A stretch of 64,000 nucleotides of DNA, taken from contig CAZZHQ010000002.1 of NCBI GenBank assembly GCA_964654015.1, positions 1-64,000 of the forward strand, written 5' to 3'. Shown here piece by piece: positions 1 through 10,700 of the stretch. The notes below the pieces were generated by a model. That model made no database searches. It had not been told where the DNA came from and worked only from the letters and a program-made list of their open reading frames with translations. The stretch's first letter is position 1. The number at the start of each line of letters is the position of its first letter. Made by a program: the position numbers and the translations under genes. This DNA comes from JAUUZT01 sp964654015 (lineage in GTDB: Bacteria; Chloroflexota; Dehalococcoidia; GIF9; AB-539-J10).

Positions 1-2892
1 GATGGTTTCGTCTATGGTTGACGCGTCGATCGGCTCGCTGAAGGAGGCAGTTAACATAGCGTTAACTTCAACGTCAGCATCATCGTCCTCAGGTGAGATG
101 CTGGATACAGTGGGCGGTATAGTATCCGGCGTGTAATACACCACTACGCCCCTTGCTTCAAGTTGAGGTATGTACGTATTGATAGAATCTGCACTTAGAG
201 GATTGCTGCGCAGGTCAATGTCATCACCATCATCAAGGCCACTGTTATTCACTAGTGGCTGTATGTCGCTAATCTGGTTTTGTCTGAGGTCAAGCTCTTG
301 CAGGTTAGTGAGACCCGCCAGGGGAGAGATGTCGCTTATCTGGTTACCACTGAGAAAGAGACCTTTAAGGTTAGTGAGTGCTGCCAGGGGCGAGACGTCG
401 CTAATCTGGTTCCAGTAAAGGTAGAGACTTTGCATGTTAGTGAGTGCTGCCAGTGGCGAGAGATCACTTATACGGTTTTGTGTTGGATTCTCTGTGACAG
501 GTATTATCTGGCTGTGATATTGCCGGTAGAAACTGTCGCTCTCATCTGCTGTCATGTTATCCGTAATATGCTCAGCTTTATCCCTGTGTTCAAATGTTGG
601 AAAGGTTTCTCCCATCGGGTAAGGCATGCTATTTGAATCAAGGTATTCCTCTGCTGGAGCCATCCATAAGGAGATATCATGCTCAGCATCTTCTTCCATG
701 TATGGTAATTCAGCAAGGTCAGATGTAAATCTGTGTAGGTCAGCGGGGGAGGTGGCTCCCAGAGTGCTTATCTCATTATTGCTTAAGTTGAGCACTTCAA
801 GATTAATACAATACTCCAGGCCTGTGAGGTCTGATATACCTCTTGACGATGCATCAAGCTCAGTAAGTCCTTCCAAGTCAGATTGGTAAATATCTCCGGT
901 GGGCTTGCCTATGGCATCGCGGATGGCGGATTCAAGATTTGAGTCAGGGAAGGTTACTACCTCATCAGGTGAAGAAGTAGAATAAGGAATATAATTCACG
1001 AGCCCCAGACTGGAATCATGAAACCAGTCGTAAATATGAGCTTGAATCTCTGCTTCGTCTACTGTTCCCCACCAGTTATTAGTAGCATCGACATCAGGCG
1101 AACCTTTAGAGTTGGAATTATGAACGTCATAAGGAGTATTGCCGTGAATGTTATTGTAATTGATGCTTGGCTGCCCCGAAATATGAATACCACTGCCGTT
1201 AGTATTGCCTATAATGGTGTTATTGGTTATAGTCGCTGATCCATAAATTCCTCCCCCATTGGCTGCCGAGTTGTGGTTAATCTCATTGTAGCTAATGGTA
1301 TCACCTCCATAGATACCACCACCTTTATCTAAGGCAAAGTTATCGGCAATTCTATTGTCTCTGATACTAACTGAACTAGAAGCATAGATTCCACCACCAG
1401 AAACGCTACCGCCATCGTAACTTGTCTCGAACGCCAAATTATCGTTAATATCATTGCCGTAAATGGTTATCTCACCAGAGGCATAAATTCCTGCACCTCT
1501 CGCACCAAAACGGTTTGCGTGGTACCCATCTTCGGTTGATATTTCATTACTGGTAATAGAATTGCTTGTGATGTTCACACTATTACCTTCAGCATAGAGT
1601 CCACCGCCAAAGCCTAAACCATAACTATTCAGTGCTGAGTTGCGGGAGATGTTATTATCATTCATAACCATATCGTTACCAGATGCGTAAATCCCTCCGC
1701 CGTACGCGCGAGTCCAACCAGTCGCTGTGCCACCTGACACCGAGTTATCAATGATAGTATTGCTAGAAATAGTGACCGTGTCTGAGGCATAGATGCCACC
1801 ACCATAACGGTCAGAACCCAGCGCCGAATTATTTGCAATGACATTATCGCTGATTGTTACTGTGCCAGAGGCATAGATGCCACCACCATAAGTATCAGCG
1901 TAAGCGCCTAATGGGCCCGGTGATGCTTGATTATTGTCAATAGTATTGTTGCTGATTGTTACTGTGCCAGAGGCATAGATGCCACCACCATAAGCATCAG
2001 CGTGTGAATACTGACCTACTCCTACCGCTGAATTATTGGCAATGATATTATCATTGATAGTCGCTGTGCCAAAGATATAGACTCCGCCCCCATAAGCTTT
2101 GCGCTCAGAGAACCAGCTACTCACTGCTGATATGGAATTGTCAGTAATGGTGTTGCCACTAATTGTTATTCCCTCACCAGAGGCATAGATTCCACCACCA
2201 TAAGCATTACCCGAGATTGATGCTGAGTTGCTGGTGATGGTTGAATTGGTTATTTTTGCTGAGCCTCCTGAAATGTATATTCCTGGGCTGCTGTTATTCT
2301 CGATAACACAGTTATCAATAAGGGGAGATGCTAATTCTATCTTTAGTGCTGGGCTAGGGCCTCCGCCATATTCTATAGTGCAATATCGCATTATGCTTCC
2401 GCTAAGGTAAAATCCATTCTCCCCATAAGAAGCGTCAACGCTACTATCGGTAAACTTGATGCTTCCCCAATCCCCCGTAGAAGGAGATGGATGATTTGAA
2501 GTGAAAACTATTGGTTCTGCTTCCATTCCCGCTGCAATAAGCTCACCGTCTACTTGCAGCATTTTGTCTGCGTTGAACTTGACCACCACCCCAGGCTCAA
2601 TCGTCAAAGTGACTCCACTTTCAACCAAAACACTTCCGATTACAATATATGGGCTATCCACAGCATCCCATGTAGTGTTAGAGGATATGATTCCCTCAAC
2701 ATATGTTGAGCTAGTTCCATTGGCAGCGTTTACTGCTGCTTGTATCGTAGGGTAGTTATCAGGCACATAAATAGTTCTTGGAGAGGCTTCAGTCTCCCCT
2801 ACCAAAACAGGCAAGCCCCCAACCATCGTCCCAATCATGGCAAATACCAGCATAATCCCAAGGATTTTGCCCAATATTTTCCTTCTACTCAT
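1..2892 (-). CDS. Secreted beta-helix / leucine-rich-repeat / Ig-like surface protein (C-terminus beyond window edge)
   Basis: A single frame stays open from ATG 2892 to base 1 (964 codons, no stop), so the gene runs off the left edge. Residues 1-37 form a signal peptide (MSRRKILGK, hydrophobic core, SPRTIYVPD after cleavage). PTIQAAV then opens a right-handed beta-helix of many GGIYASG/TISNN coils to about residue 610, closed by the typical NNWWGTVDEAEI...YDWFHD segment. Leucine-rich repeats follow (about 645-905, for example LTNLQELDLRQNQISDI), interrupted by an acidic non-repeat stretch of about 80 residues. A Big_5-type Ig domain begins near residue 922 (PPTVSSISP, ASFSEPIDASTID). Two adjacent coils near 1850 and 1950 are almost identical in DNA, a recent coil duplication. 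Likely an exported adhesin or surface-binding protein; the ligand is unknown. Confidence 0.85.
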   Translation of the reverse strand, partial: MSRRKILGKILGIMLVFAMIGTMVGGLPVLVGETEASPRTIYVPDNYPTIQAAVNAANGTSSTYVEGIISSNTTWDAVDSPYIVIGSVLVESGVTLTIEPGVVVKFNADKMLQVDGELIAAGMEAEPIVFTSNHPSPSTGDWGSIKFTDSSVDASYGENGFYLSGSIMRYCTIEYGGGPSPALKIELASPLIDNCVIENNSSPGIYISGGSAKITNSTITSNSASISGNAYGGGIYASGEGITISGNTITDNSISAVSSWFSERKAYGGGVYIFGTATINDNIIANNSAVGVGQYSHADAYGGGIYASGTVTISNNTIDNNQASPGPLGAYADTYGGGIYASGTVTISDNVIANNSALGSDRYGGGIYASDTVTISSNTIIDNSVSGGTATGWTRAYGGGIYASGNDMVMNDNNISRNSALNSYGLGFGGGLYAEGNSVNITSNSITSNEISTEDGYHANRFGARGAGIYASGEITIYGNDINDNLAFETSYDGGSVSGGGIYASSSVSIRDNRIADNFALDKGGGIYGGDTISYNEINHNSAANGGGIYGSATITNNTIIGNTNGSGIHISGQPSINYNNIHGNTPYDVHNSNSKGSPDVDATNNWWGTVDEAEIQAHIYDWFHDSSLGLVNYIPYSTSSPDEVVTFPDSNLESAIRDAIGKPTGDIYQSDLEGLTELDASSRGISDLTGLEYCINLEVLNLSNNEISTLGATSPADLHRFTSDLAELPYMEEDAEHDISLWMAPAEEYLDSNSMPYPMGETFPTFEHRDKAEHITDNMTADESDSFYRQYHSQIIPVTENPTQNRISDLSPLAALTNMQSLYLYWNQISDVSPLAALTNLKGLFLSGNQISDISPLAGLTNLQELDLRQNQISDIQPLVNNSGLDDGDDIDLRSNPLSADSINTYIPQLEARGVVVYYTPDTIPPTVSSISPEDDDADVEVNAMLTASFSEPIDASTIDETI

Positions 2893-3308
2893 TGTTCGGG
2901 CTCCCTTTTATCAGATTCCCCCTTGCCTTGAGCAGCTTGTTTACCTTTCTATTCCCTTATTTACCTGGATTATTTGGTTCCAGAATACTGGCTTAACCGT
3001 GCAAAGACTATACAACATCTGGTTTTTACCTATACCAAATGATTAATAAACTTGCTACATAGCTTCAAATGGAATGGACAAAGGAGCAAAAAGAGTAGTA
3101 TATGAGGATAAAGTCATAATAAGGATATCTAAAAAACTAAATGATGAGCTATAAGGCTTGTTCATCACTAATACTATTATAATAGGAAATAGAAATATGT
3201 CAAGGAATACTGCTGACAATATATTTGTTTTAAAGTAAATGCCTGCATGCTTTGAGTGATGCTCTATTTCAAACACTACTGTGTGATTGAGAGATCGTTG
3301 CCAGGGGA

Positions 3309-3359
3309 GGGTAGCTTCCTGCGTTCATAGTAATGACAAGAAATAGCAGGAAGCTACCC
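3309..3359. repeat. Perfect 14-bp inverted repeat (hairpin)
   Basis: GGGTAGCTTCCTGC at 3309-3322 is exactly complementary to GCAGGAAGCTACCC at 3346-3359, leaving a 23-nt loop. No T-run follows, so a terminator role is not supported. It is the first of several palindromic elements in this spacer and resembles a REP/MITE-like intergenic repeat. Confidence 0.7.
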
Positions 3360-3397
3360 CGTATTGTCATCATTGAGGGAGCGTAAGTGACTGAAGG

Positions 3398-3598
3398 ATC
3401 CCCCTGACATGAGATTCTTCCCCTTCACTTCATTCAGGGCTTCGGCTCACTCGCTCAGAATGACAGGAAAGGGAGCAGTAATACCAACCACATTTGTTTA
3501 CCCGACCCAGATTTCCGCGTCGCCAGTGGCTCCTCGCAATGACACCTTTTGTTCGTCATTGCGAAGGGTCGAAAACCCCTGCGGCAATCCGGGTGGTG
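3398..3598. repeat. Dispersed-type intergenic repeats (GTCATTGCG palindrome and neighbour)
   Basis: Two repeat-like blocks lie side by side. The first, about 3398-3468, reads GATCCCCCTGACATGAG... ending in CTCAGAATGACAGG. The second, about 3500-3598, is an imperfect palindrome around CGCAATGAC (3535-3543) and GTCATTGCG (3555-3563), with arms continuing into GATTTCCGCG / GCGGCAATCC. Such GTCATTGCGA palindromes are common between genes in Chloroflexota and related genomes. No coding function is visible. Confidence 0.55.
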
Positions 3599-3819
3599 GT
3601 GAAGTGGAGCAGGTGTTGAGACTCTCGTCTACCGGATACCGGTCGAGTTATTCAATTCAATACTGATAGAAGTAAGCAACCAAGGTATGGTAGAATCGCT
3701 TAATGTCCAACATAGCGGGGATGTCAGGATTTGTTCTTAATATCGTCCCTTGCCTGTCTAAATAATAGGCTCCTGCCCACTACGTTTGGAAAGAATATGG
3801 CTTTAGTGGAGGTGTCGTC

Positions 3820-4647
3820 GTGGAGAAACCCTTTGGCTTGATTGTGGGCTTAAGCATTGCTATATGCTTGCTGTTGGGCGCCTGTGAGCAGGAGACTCCG
3901 TCATTAAGACCTTTTCCTGACCAAATACCCGTGGATAGCTATGACCCTCAGCAGGAATATCTAAACGCTGTAATGGATGCCAGGGTGGTAGAGCCGGATG
4001 AGATTTCCAGTGACCTTGTAGCTGTGGTCGCATATAACACCGATCTGGTTTGGGAAGGTGAGCCAGGGAACTCGCGCATTCTGGTTGTGGTCTGGACAAA
4101 CAAGCCTTACTATGACGATTGCATCAGCGAGAACTACACGCTTCCTCGTAGTGCCAACGTTTGGGTAACTGCCGTTCCAGAGTTGCAATATTTCTTCAAT
4201 GATAGTAGTGTGAATACTACGACGCTGAGGACTGAGCAGCTCTTAGGCTTGCCTCCGCATTACCAGTGTACCAAGTTCGTGGAACTTTGGGTAGAGCCAG
4301 GCGACTTGTTCAGGCCATCCCCTGACCCTGAAATCACGGACTGTGAAGCAGAACTGGATTTCTCTACTACTTCCAACAGGTTCCTGTCTTTCGACGACAA
4401 CATGACCATAGTTGAATATGACTATGCCGAGGGAGTGGACAAGCAGTACACGTACATGGAATGGTTCAACCACAGGAAGGAACTAGTCTACTCGGGAGAC
4501 TATCCATATCCCTGGACGAGACTGGGTTACACATACGACTGGGGAAACCCCGACAGCGATGTCGGGCTGAGTGAGTTTGTAATCTTAGGTGGTTCGATTG
4601 TTGGAGTCCATTCTATAACGACCAACGATGATTACTTGCGGCGTTAA
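3820..4647 (+). CDS. Predicted lipoprotein of unknown function
   Basis: 275 residues from GTG 3820, with GGAGGTG at 3807-3813 as ribosome binding site. The N-terminus is a lipoprotein signal: hydrophobic core LIVGLSIAICLL, then lipobox LLGAC, so the cysteine near residue 22 would be lipidated. The mature part is acidic, rich in Tyr, Asp and Trp, and I recognise no domain. Predicted to sit on the outer face of the membrane. It stands alone, transcribed towards the dockerin peptidase gene. Function unknown. Confidence 0.75.
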   Translation: MEKPFGLIVGLSIAICLLLGACEQETPSLRPFPDQIPVDSYDPQQEYLNAVMDARVVEPDEISSDLVAVVAYNTDLVWEGEPGNSRILVVVWTNKPYYDDCISENYTLPRSANVWVTAVPELQYFFNDSSVNTTTLRTEQLLGLPPHYQCTKFVELWVEPGDLFRPSPDPEITDCEAELDFSTTSNRFLSFDDNMTIVEYDYAEGVDKQYTYMEWFNHRKELVYSGDYPYPWTRLGYTYDWGNPDSDVGLSEFVILGGSIVGVHSITTNDDYLRR

Positions 4648-4699
4648 GCACCAATCTCTTCCAATTAGAGTAGTCTCCCTCCCCATTTCTCTATTCCCT

Positions 4700-7222
4700 T
4701 CACAGGACTCCCCCCACAATCATTTCGGTTGTTGTTATGTCCAGAGCATTCAGAAAACCATCTCCATTGGCATCAGCTCCTGGCGTGGCTGCTAATATAC
4801 CTCCAACAACCATTTCAACCGTAGTAATATCCAGAGCATTCAGGAGACCATCTCCATTAGCATCACCTGGTATGAACAAAATAACCTGTAAGCTTACTGG
4901 CACTATAGTCGGGTTCTCTCCAGGGGCAGGATCATTATTGGCGATGACTATATTGGCTGTGTAGTCGCCTAAAGCAAGCCCGTTGGTGTCAAAGCTCACG
5001 GTTACGTCCTGTGTACCGCTGGGGGCAACTGTGCCCGAATCAGGACTTTCGTTGAGCCATGTGCAACCTATCGCGGTGTCTACCTCGCAGCGTATCATGT
5101 AGTCATGCGGTGGAATGGTTATGTCCTTCAAGCCGCTGGGGGTAACAGTGTCTGAACCTGGGCTGGTACTGAGCGCAGCAGTTTTTAATTCCCAGGTTTC
5201 CCCAATCTGGTCCCAGGAGCGGCCGTCGGGAGACGCTGTATCTCCAGACAAGCCTTCGCAATTCGGGTAGGTAGTTGTCGGCCGGTAGGCGATATAGAAA
5301 TCACCCGACGGGATGCTGATTCCCATACCGGAGATATCCACGCTGCACCAGCCCCAGCCAGTAGCAGTGGTGGTGGTGGTGTCCAGCAATGTTCCTGGGG
5401 CGCCGGCAGCCCCACTATCATCCCATACCTCGACATAGAACTGCTCGTGGTCACCGTCAGGCCAACCATCGCGGAAATGAATCCATGCGGTCTCGAGGCT
5501 GGCTGGATAGGATAGGGGGGTAAACCTGACGGCAAAGCGGCGCCCTATAATATTCGGTGCAATACCGAGCTCTGCTGTTCCATCATCATATTTCAATGCA
5601 TCGTCATAGCCGGCGCCGAAAGTCCCCTGGGGAGAAGTAGGCTCTGATGTCGGGGGCGACTGGATTATGCCTTCGGGGAGGGCTCCTGCTTCATGTTCAA
5701 GCAGAGAAGAGGGCATCCCGTCTACGGCAGGAGCGGGAGCAGTCACCCCGGTTGTATCTACATCAGTAATATCATAAGTAAGGGTAGAGCCTCCAGTGTT
5801 ACCAATAGACAGTGGATAGCTCTGGCTTGTATTTGGAGGCATTGTTTTCTCAAAGCTGGTGGGAGTAACCGAGATGTCAGGAGGGTCTGCTGTTGTAGTG
5901 GCTTGAGCAGTAACATAACTAGCGGACCAGATATCACTGCCTTGTAGCCATGACCAGGCGCTGTAGTAATATGGGGTGCCCGGGGTTAGCCCTGTATCTG
6001 ATATGGCAGTACCTGTATCGAAATATACCTGGTCACCTGAGAGAGGAGCGGTGGGATAAGAGGAATTCGACCTTCTTATCATGGTCTTCTCTGCCAGGGC
6101 TCCTGGTGTCCAGGACAGGTCGATCTGGCTGGTGCTGAAAGTGGTGGCAGTAAAACTACCTGGCGCATCAGGCACCGATCCCAGCGGGTCCAGCTCAAGG
6201 ACAGTAACGCCGGTGTGTTGCCTCCCGCTATAGCTTCCACCCCAGGTCATCGAATGAGTGGCGTAGTCCCATGTATCATGCAAATAGACCAGATTACCCT
6301 CGTCATTGTATCCAATACCAAGCATAGAATGCCCATATACCTGGATCATCACTGGTCTCCCGGCATCGATCTGTGTCTTGTAATTATCCCAGGTGAAGCC
6401 CAAGGCCGGGTTAGTGCCCTGTCCCTGTATTTTTTGGTAATAGTTTGTATTGACGGTGTAACCCCGCGACTCGGCGAACAGCCTAATCCCGTGGCAGCCG
6501 TCACGTTCCCCAGGTTCACATCCGATATAGTCCTCCATTGGGGCACCACTTCCCCACATATAAAACGTGGTAGAGCCATCAAGGTTGCCATAGCTCGACT
6601 GGCTGGTTCCCATGTAGTCCGCCGTACAATCCGCATGTGTGTGCTCTGTCCAGCTGCCAATCCAAGGGTCGGGGCCAGGATTGTTAATAGTTATCCAGTA
6701 GTCATCCACATGTCCCCTTACTGCCAGCCCGTCTTTCCCTAGATGTGTGGCGCTTAAGGGACACTCACCATCTGAGAGATTAATACTTGGCCCCCATGAA
6801 GAATTGTCCATGGGGCAAACGCCTCCATTGGTGGGCCCGGTATACATATTGGGATAGCCAGTTCTATCATAATAGCCGAACATCATAGCAGCAGAGGTCG
6901 CAGAGCAGCCATAGCACCAGTCAAAAGCAGGCACATTGGGAATGGTGTTTGTACCCATGAACGGGTCAGGCTCCGGCACATTTACTGCCGCAACCTTAAT
7001 CTCCGGCGGGCGAGCTGGAAAGATTTCCTCAGCTATCTCCCGCCCCTGCTCATCAATAAATGTCCTTACTACATAAGGATTTGGTGAGATGCTTTCCTCG
7101 TCCGCTAGTGTAGTCCCCGCAATCCCTGCACCCACGACAGAGAAAAGCAATAACAAACACAAGATAGGATATGCACCCATTTTTAGCCAGGTATTTTTCT
7201 TGTTACATTGCAGTTTATTCAT
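4700..7222 (-). CDS. Secreted C39-like peptidase with fibronectin III and type I dockerin
   Basis: The start is set at ATG 7222 (MNKLQ...), eight bases after GGAGGT (7236-7231), rather than the in-frame upstream codon at 7243. A signal peptide is followed by a papain-fold C39-like peptidase domain: DWCYGCSATSAAMMFGYYD near residue 105 supplies the cysteine, and GHSMLGIGYND near 305 the histidine. Next come a fibronectin III domain, a DPPDISVTP beta-sandwich spacer, a lectin-like stretch and a C-terminal type I dockerin with two Ca-binding loops (DANGDGLLNALDIT, DANGDGFLNALDIT). Exported hydrolase that could dock to a cohesin; none is visible here. Compared with the 7747-11286 gene, a 1-nt deletion just before the stop removes a 12-residue tail. 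Confidence 0.85.
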   Translation of the reverse strand: MNKLQCNKKNTWLKMGAYPILCLLLLFSVVGAGIAGTTLADEESISPNPYVVRTFIDEQGREIAEEIFPARPPEIKVAAVNVPEPDPFMGTNTIPNVPAFDWCYGCSATSAAMMFGYYDRTGYPNMYTGPTNGGVCPMDNSSWGPSINLSDGECPLSATHLGKDGLAVRGHVDDYWITINNPGPDPWIGSWTEHTHADCTADYMGTSQSSYGNLDGSTTFYMWGSGAPMEDYIGCEPGERDGCHGIRLFAESRGYTVNTNYYQKIQGQGTNPALGFTWDNYKTQIDAGRPVMIQVYGHSMLGIGYNDEGNLVYLHDTWDYATHSMTWGGSYSGRQHTGVTVLELDPLGSVPDAPGSFTATTFSTSQIDLSWTPGALAEKTMIRRSNSSYPTAPLSGDQVYFDTGTAISDTGLTPGTPYYYSAWSWLQGSDIWSASYVTAQATTTADPPDISVTPTSFEKTMPPNTSQSYPLSIGNTGGSTLTYDITDVDTTGVTAPAPAVDGMPSSLLEHEAGALPEGIIQSPPTSEPTSPQGTFGAGYDDALKYDDGTAELGIAPNIIGRRFAVRFTPLSYPASLETAWIHFRDGWPDGDHEQFYVEVWDDSGAAGAPGTLLDTTTTTATGWGWCSVDISGMGISIPSGDFYIAYRPTTTYPNCEGLSGDTASPDGRSWDQIGETWELKTAALSTSPGSDTVTPSGLKDITIPPHDYMIRCEVDTAIGCTWLNESPDSGTVAPSGTQDVTVSFDTNGLALGDYTANIVIANNDPAPGENPTIVPVSLQVILFIPGDANGDGLLNALDITTVEMVVGGILAATPGADANGDGFLNALDITTTEMIVGGVL

Positions 7223-7228
7223 TTTCTC

Positions 7229-7500
7229 TAACCTCCAAATCATTCAACCCCTATACCACTATTCGACGGTCTTCCGTTACCTTTTTAGAATACCTTAAAA
7301 AACGTAGATGCATAGTTTACTCGTTCGTCCCAATTTGTCAATACCGCTGGAGTGTGGATTAAAAATGATAATTGTTCGCTCTTTTATCATTTTTATCCTG
7401 TTTCATAGAGCACCGTATTTTTAAATAGAATAAACTTATATCGGAAACATTCGTTATTATTTATATGCTTCAGTTTTAGGACTTATTAAGGGGCGTCAAT
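7229..7500. repeat. 272-bp control-region duplication, copy A
   Basis: By eye this block is identical, base for base, to 12152-12423, offset 4923. It holds the ribosome binding site, leader and promoter of the C39-like gene plus a perfect palindrome (7361-7371 with 7384-7394). The coding sequence flanking it has diverged from its counterpart, so the identity stands out. Confidence 0.85.
7314..7394 (-). promoter_or_regulatory. Promoter and upstream palindrome of the C39-like gene
   Basis: On the minus strand TTGACA (7341-7336) is followed after 16 nt by TAAACT (7319-7314); AACTAT at 18 nt is an alternative -10. Just upstream lies an 11-bp perfect inverted repeat, AAAAATGATAA (7361-7371) and TTATCATTTTT (7384-7394), placed where an activator site would be. 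The same arrangement recurs at 12237-12317 before the decayed paralogue. Confidence 0.5.
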
Positions 7501-7569
7501 TGATTTTTAGCTTTGATGTCGATATTCTAAATAAAAAATTAATGGATATGCTTTATAATTGAGGACATT

Positions 7570-7737
7570 AGCCTGGACCCTGACGAGGGAGAAATCGGTG
7601 ACACTATTGATATCGATGGAGATGGTTTTGCAGAAACTACATTGGTGATAACAGTTGGAATAGTAGCCGTAGCTACCATTCCATTGCGAATGTCAGCTCC
7701 AATGCTTGTATCCTCGATCTCAACAATGCTGGGATAA
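7570..7737 (+). pseudogene. Remnant of a TIG-type surface protein N-terminus
   Basis: The frame SLDPDEGEIGDTIDIDG... matches the start of the mature region of the 12538 gene (DLDPEEGEIKDTIDIDG), at DNA and protein level, for about 25 residues, then continues with unrelated sequence to TAA at 7735-7737. There is no start codon or signal peptide: the intervening stretch, about 130 nt in the intact copy, is deleted after GGATATGCTTTATAATT. Together with the 272-bp block this shows that the segment around 12.1-12.7 kb was copied here and then eroded. Confidence 0.7.
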
Positions 7738-7746
7738 AACGTTACC

Positions 7747-10700
7747 TTAAAATCCTTGTACTCCCCATTTCTCTATTCCCTTCACAGGAATTCCTCCAAC
7801 AATCATTTCGGTTGTTGTTATATCCAGAGCATTCAGAAAACCATCTCCATTGGCATCAGCTCCTGGAGTGGGCGCTAATATACCTCCAACAATCATTTCA
7901 ACCGTAGTAATATCCAGAGCATTCAGGAGACCATCTCCATTAGCATCACCTGGTATGAACAAAATAACCTGTAAGCTTACTGGCACTACCACTTCCGGCT
8001 CAAACGGATCGTTGCTTGATATTTTTATATTGGCGGTAAAATCGCCAGGAGTAAGCCAGGTGCTATTTACACTGACAGTAATGTTGTTTGAGCCGCCTGG
8101 TGCCACCGAGCCTGAGAAGGGACTTTCATCTAGCCAGGGACAGTCGTTAAATTTTGATACGCCGGAAAGCATATAGTTTTTCCACGGCTGTGTAGCGCTC
8201 GCCCCTTCCAAATGATCCCATGAGTTCCAAGTCGCAAAAGTACTATAATCACTTATAGCATAAGTAAGAATGGCATCGCCATTGTTTGTAATGGTTATTT
8301 CCTGTGCGTCGGGATTCTCGTCCACGGTAACATTACCAAAATCCAGGTTCGCTGGTGTAACAACAATGCCCGGGATATGTTCGTCTGCTCCTACGTCGTA
8401 GCCAGCACCCTGTGGCCTTGTCTGCCCATCTATATCGGTGGTTATTCCGGCATCGACACCGGCATCAATAGCAGCCGAAGCATTGGTGATATGGTAATTC
8501 TCGCCACCAATAAAAGCTGGATCGCCGTAAACAGGGTTGCTGCCCACAATCCCATCATCGGTATTATTGAAAAACAGGGTATGGTCAATGGTAGCGTTAA
8601 CTACACCTGTAGTGGAAATCCCCATGCCGTGGCCGGAAACAATGTTGTTGGTCATTGCTAGAGTAATTTTTCTGCCATCTGCCGCACAGTTAACTCCATC
8701 CCCGCTATTATCAGCCAGGGTATTATGATATAGATTTACTTCATAATTATCTGCATAACCACTCCCCCAGTTGAGTATATAGATACCGGCACCATCGGCA
8801 GCTTCGTTTTGCGCCACTATATTGTTGGTTAAGCTTACGGTACGGTTAAGAATGGTACTAAGACATAGACCACCACCCCACTCAGTTGTAGCGCCATTTC
8901 CGCTGGCTATATTGCCGACAATAGTATTGGCTGAAAGCGTAATATTGCTAGTAAATATATCGAGTCCGCCACCCCGCCCATCGCCACCCTGGCTAGCTAT
9001 GTTTTCCTTGATGGTGTTACCATGCATCGTGACATCAGTTGTAAACTCTATGAGTGCCCCGCCACCCCACCCATCGTCGCTATATCCACCAATATTGCCC
9101 TGGATGGTATTGCCATTCAACTGGCCTTGAATACTTTCCAGGCATAGCCCGCCACCCGCACCCCAGTTACTACCAGCGGTATTAGTTAAAACCTGGTTGT
9201 TGTTGAAATCCATAGTGGTGCCGGAGGCGAACATCCCACCACCTTTTCCTTGATCACCCATACTGGCGATATTTCCCTCAATAGTATTACCAGAAGCCGT
9301 GATTCCAGCCGAATCTTTAATATAGAGGCCACCACCGAAGCTACACTCGGTAATACTGTTATTACCGGCAGCGAAATTGTCTTCAATGTTGCAATCTGTA
9401 ATCTGGCTGCCAGCAGCCAGGTTCTCCAGGTAAACCCCTCCACCATAGGCCAGACCGGTGTTGCTGGCGACGTTGCCAGTGATGTCACACGTCTTGATGG
9501 CAATCGTCGCATCGCGAGCATAGATTCCACCCCCTGCATCGGCATTACTGGGACCACCACCTAGCCCTGAAGCTTCACCATTTCTAATGGTTAACCCTTC
9601 AATAGTTACATTATAGGAACCATCGATGGTAGCCACCCGGCTGTTGTCTCCGCCATCGATAATCGTGTCCGCCGGGTCAGTGCTGATACGGGAAGAACAG
9701 TTAGCACTCCAACCGCCCTGGAGAGTAAGACTCTTATCAATAGTTATGTTTTCGTTGTAGGTGCCTGTTGGCACCTGTATCGTAGCCCCATCCAGGGCGG
9801 CATCTATAGCTGCCTGAATAGAGCCATAAGCCTCCACGCACAGATTACCAGCTTCAAGGCTAACCTGCCATTCCGAACTTGTTCCGGAATCGTCATCCAA
9901 ATCAACTCCCGTTACATGGAATAAATAGGTATCTGCTGTAAGCCCGCTGAGACTTTTTTCCCAGCGAAGTCCCTTGTCACCGTCCATGTCGGTCATGGGA
10001 TAACTATCTTCACCAAAATGGAGCGTTGCCTGCTGCAGAAATTCATTCGCTTCCATCTTTATGGTAACTTCAGAGCTATTCAAGGTGGCTTCATTGGTTG
10101 GCGCTTCAATAAATTCTATCTCCGGATCGCCGGGCAAGCTCGGACTAGCTTGGGGGTCACCGTCACTGTCACCGCTGACCTTTACCTCGCCATTGCGCCC
10201 CATAGTTAATAGATAGTTATTGGGGCCTGTTATATTCATGGCAGTGACCAGAGAGAAACCCGCATTAGATTTCATGCAGGAAAGAGTGAGCGTATAGCTA
10301 CCAAGATCAAAGACATATTCACCAATAGCAGCCAGTTCCTGTTGTTGAGTTCCCCCAGCCTGTAACAGGTGAGGGTCGCCATAGACGTAGCTCTCTCTAT
10401 ACGGAGAAGGAGAAGAGATAGGCACGGTAATCTTTACCTCGTGTCCCCACTGGGTATACTCCTGGGTTACCTCAACTTTCCATCCGTTAGCCAGCACTAT
10501 AGCTGCCCATGGTTCATAGGATTCCACACGCGTATAGCCATCAGCACATTCTTGGGTATACAGATTGTCACCTCGCGAGGCTATAGCTTCCGCTCGTGAA
10601 TCGTATCCCATGTAGCGGGTCATGTCAGCCAGGGTATGCCAGGAAGCACCGTCCTGCCAGTAATAATAGGGGAGTCCGCAATCTCTGCCCAAAATCAAGC

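Larger units (their letters stand above)
2893..3819. other. Gene-free stretch with palindromic intergenic repeats
   Basis: About 930 bases without a convincing gene. It separates the divergent beta-helix gene and the lipoprotein gene. Short open frames at 3055-3276 and 3409-3666 look non-coding: no ribosome binding site and odd composition. The part from about 3300 to 3600 consists of palindromic, probably dispersed intergenic repeats (listed separately). Confidence 0.6.

Noticed and set aside
1849..1996. Evenly repeated DNA that could suggest a CRISPR array
   Set aside because: The repeats lie in one open frame and encode beta-helix coils; the 'spacers' are coding and no cas genes are present.
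3055..3276. 73-residue hydrophobic open frame
   Set aside because: AT-rich spacer, no ribosome binding site, no family features.
6215..6742. 175-residue open frame on the plus strand
   Set aside because: Antisense shadow of the C39 peptidase gene, without a ribosome binding site or recognisable domain.
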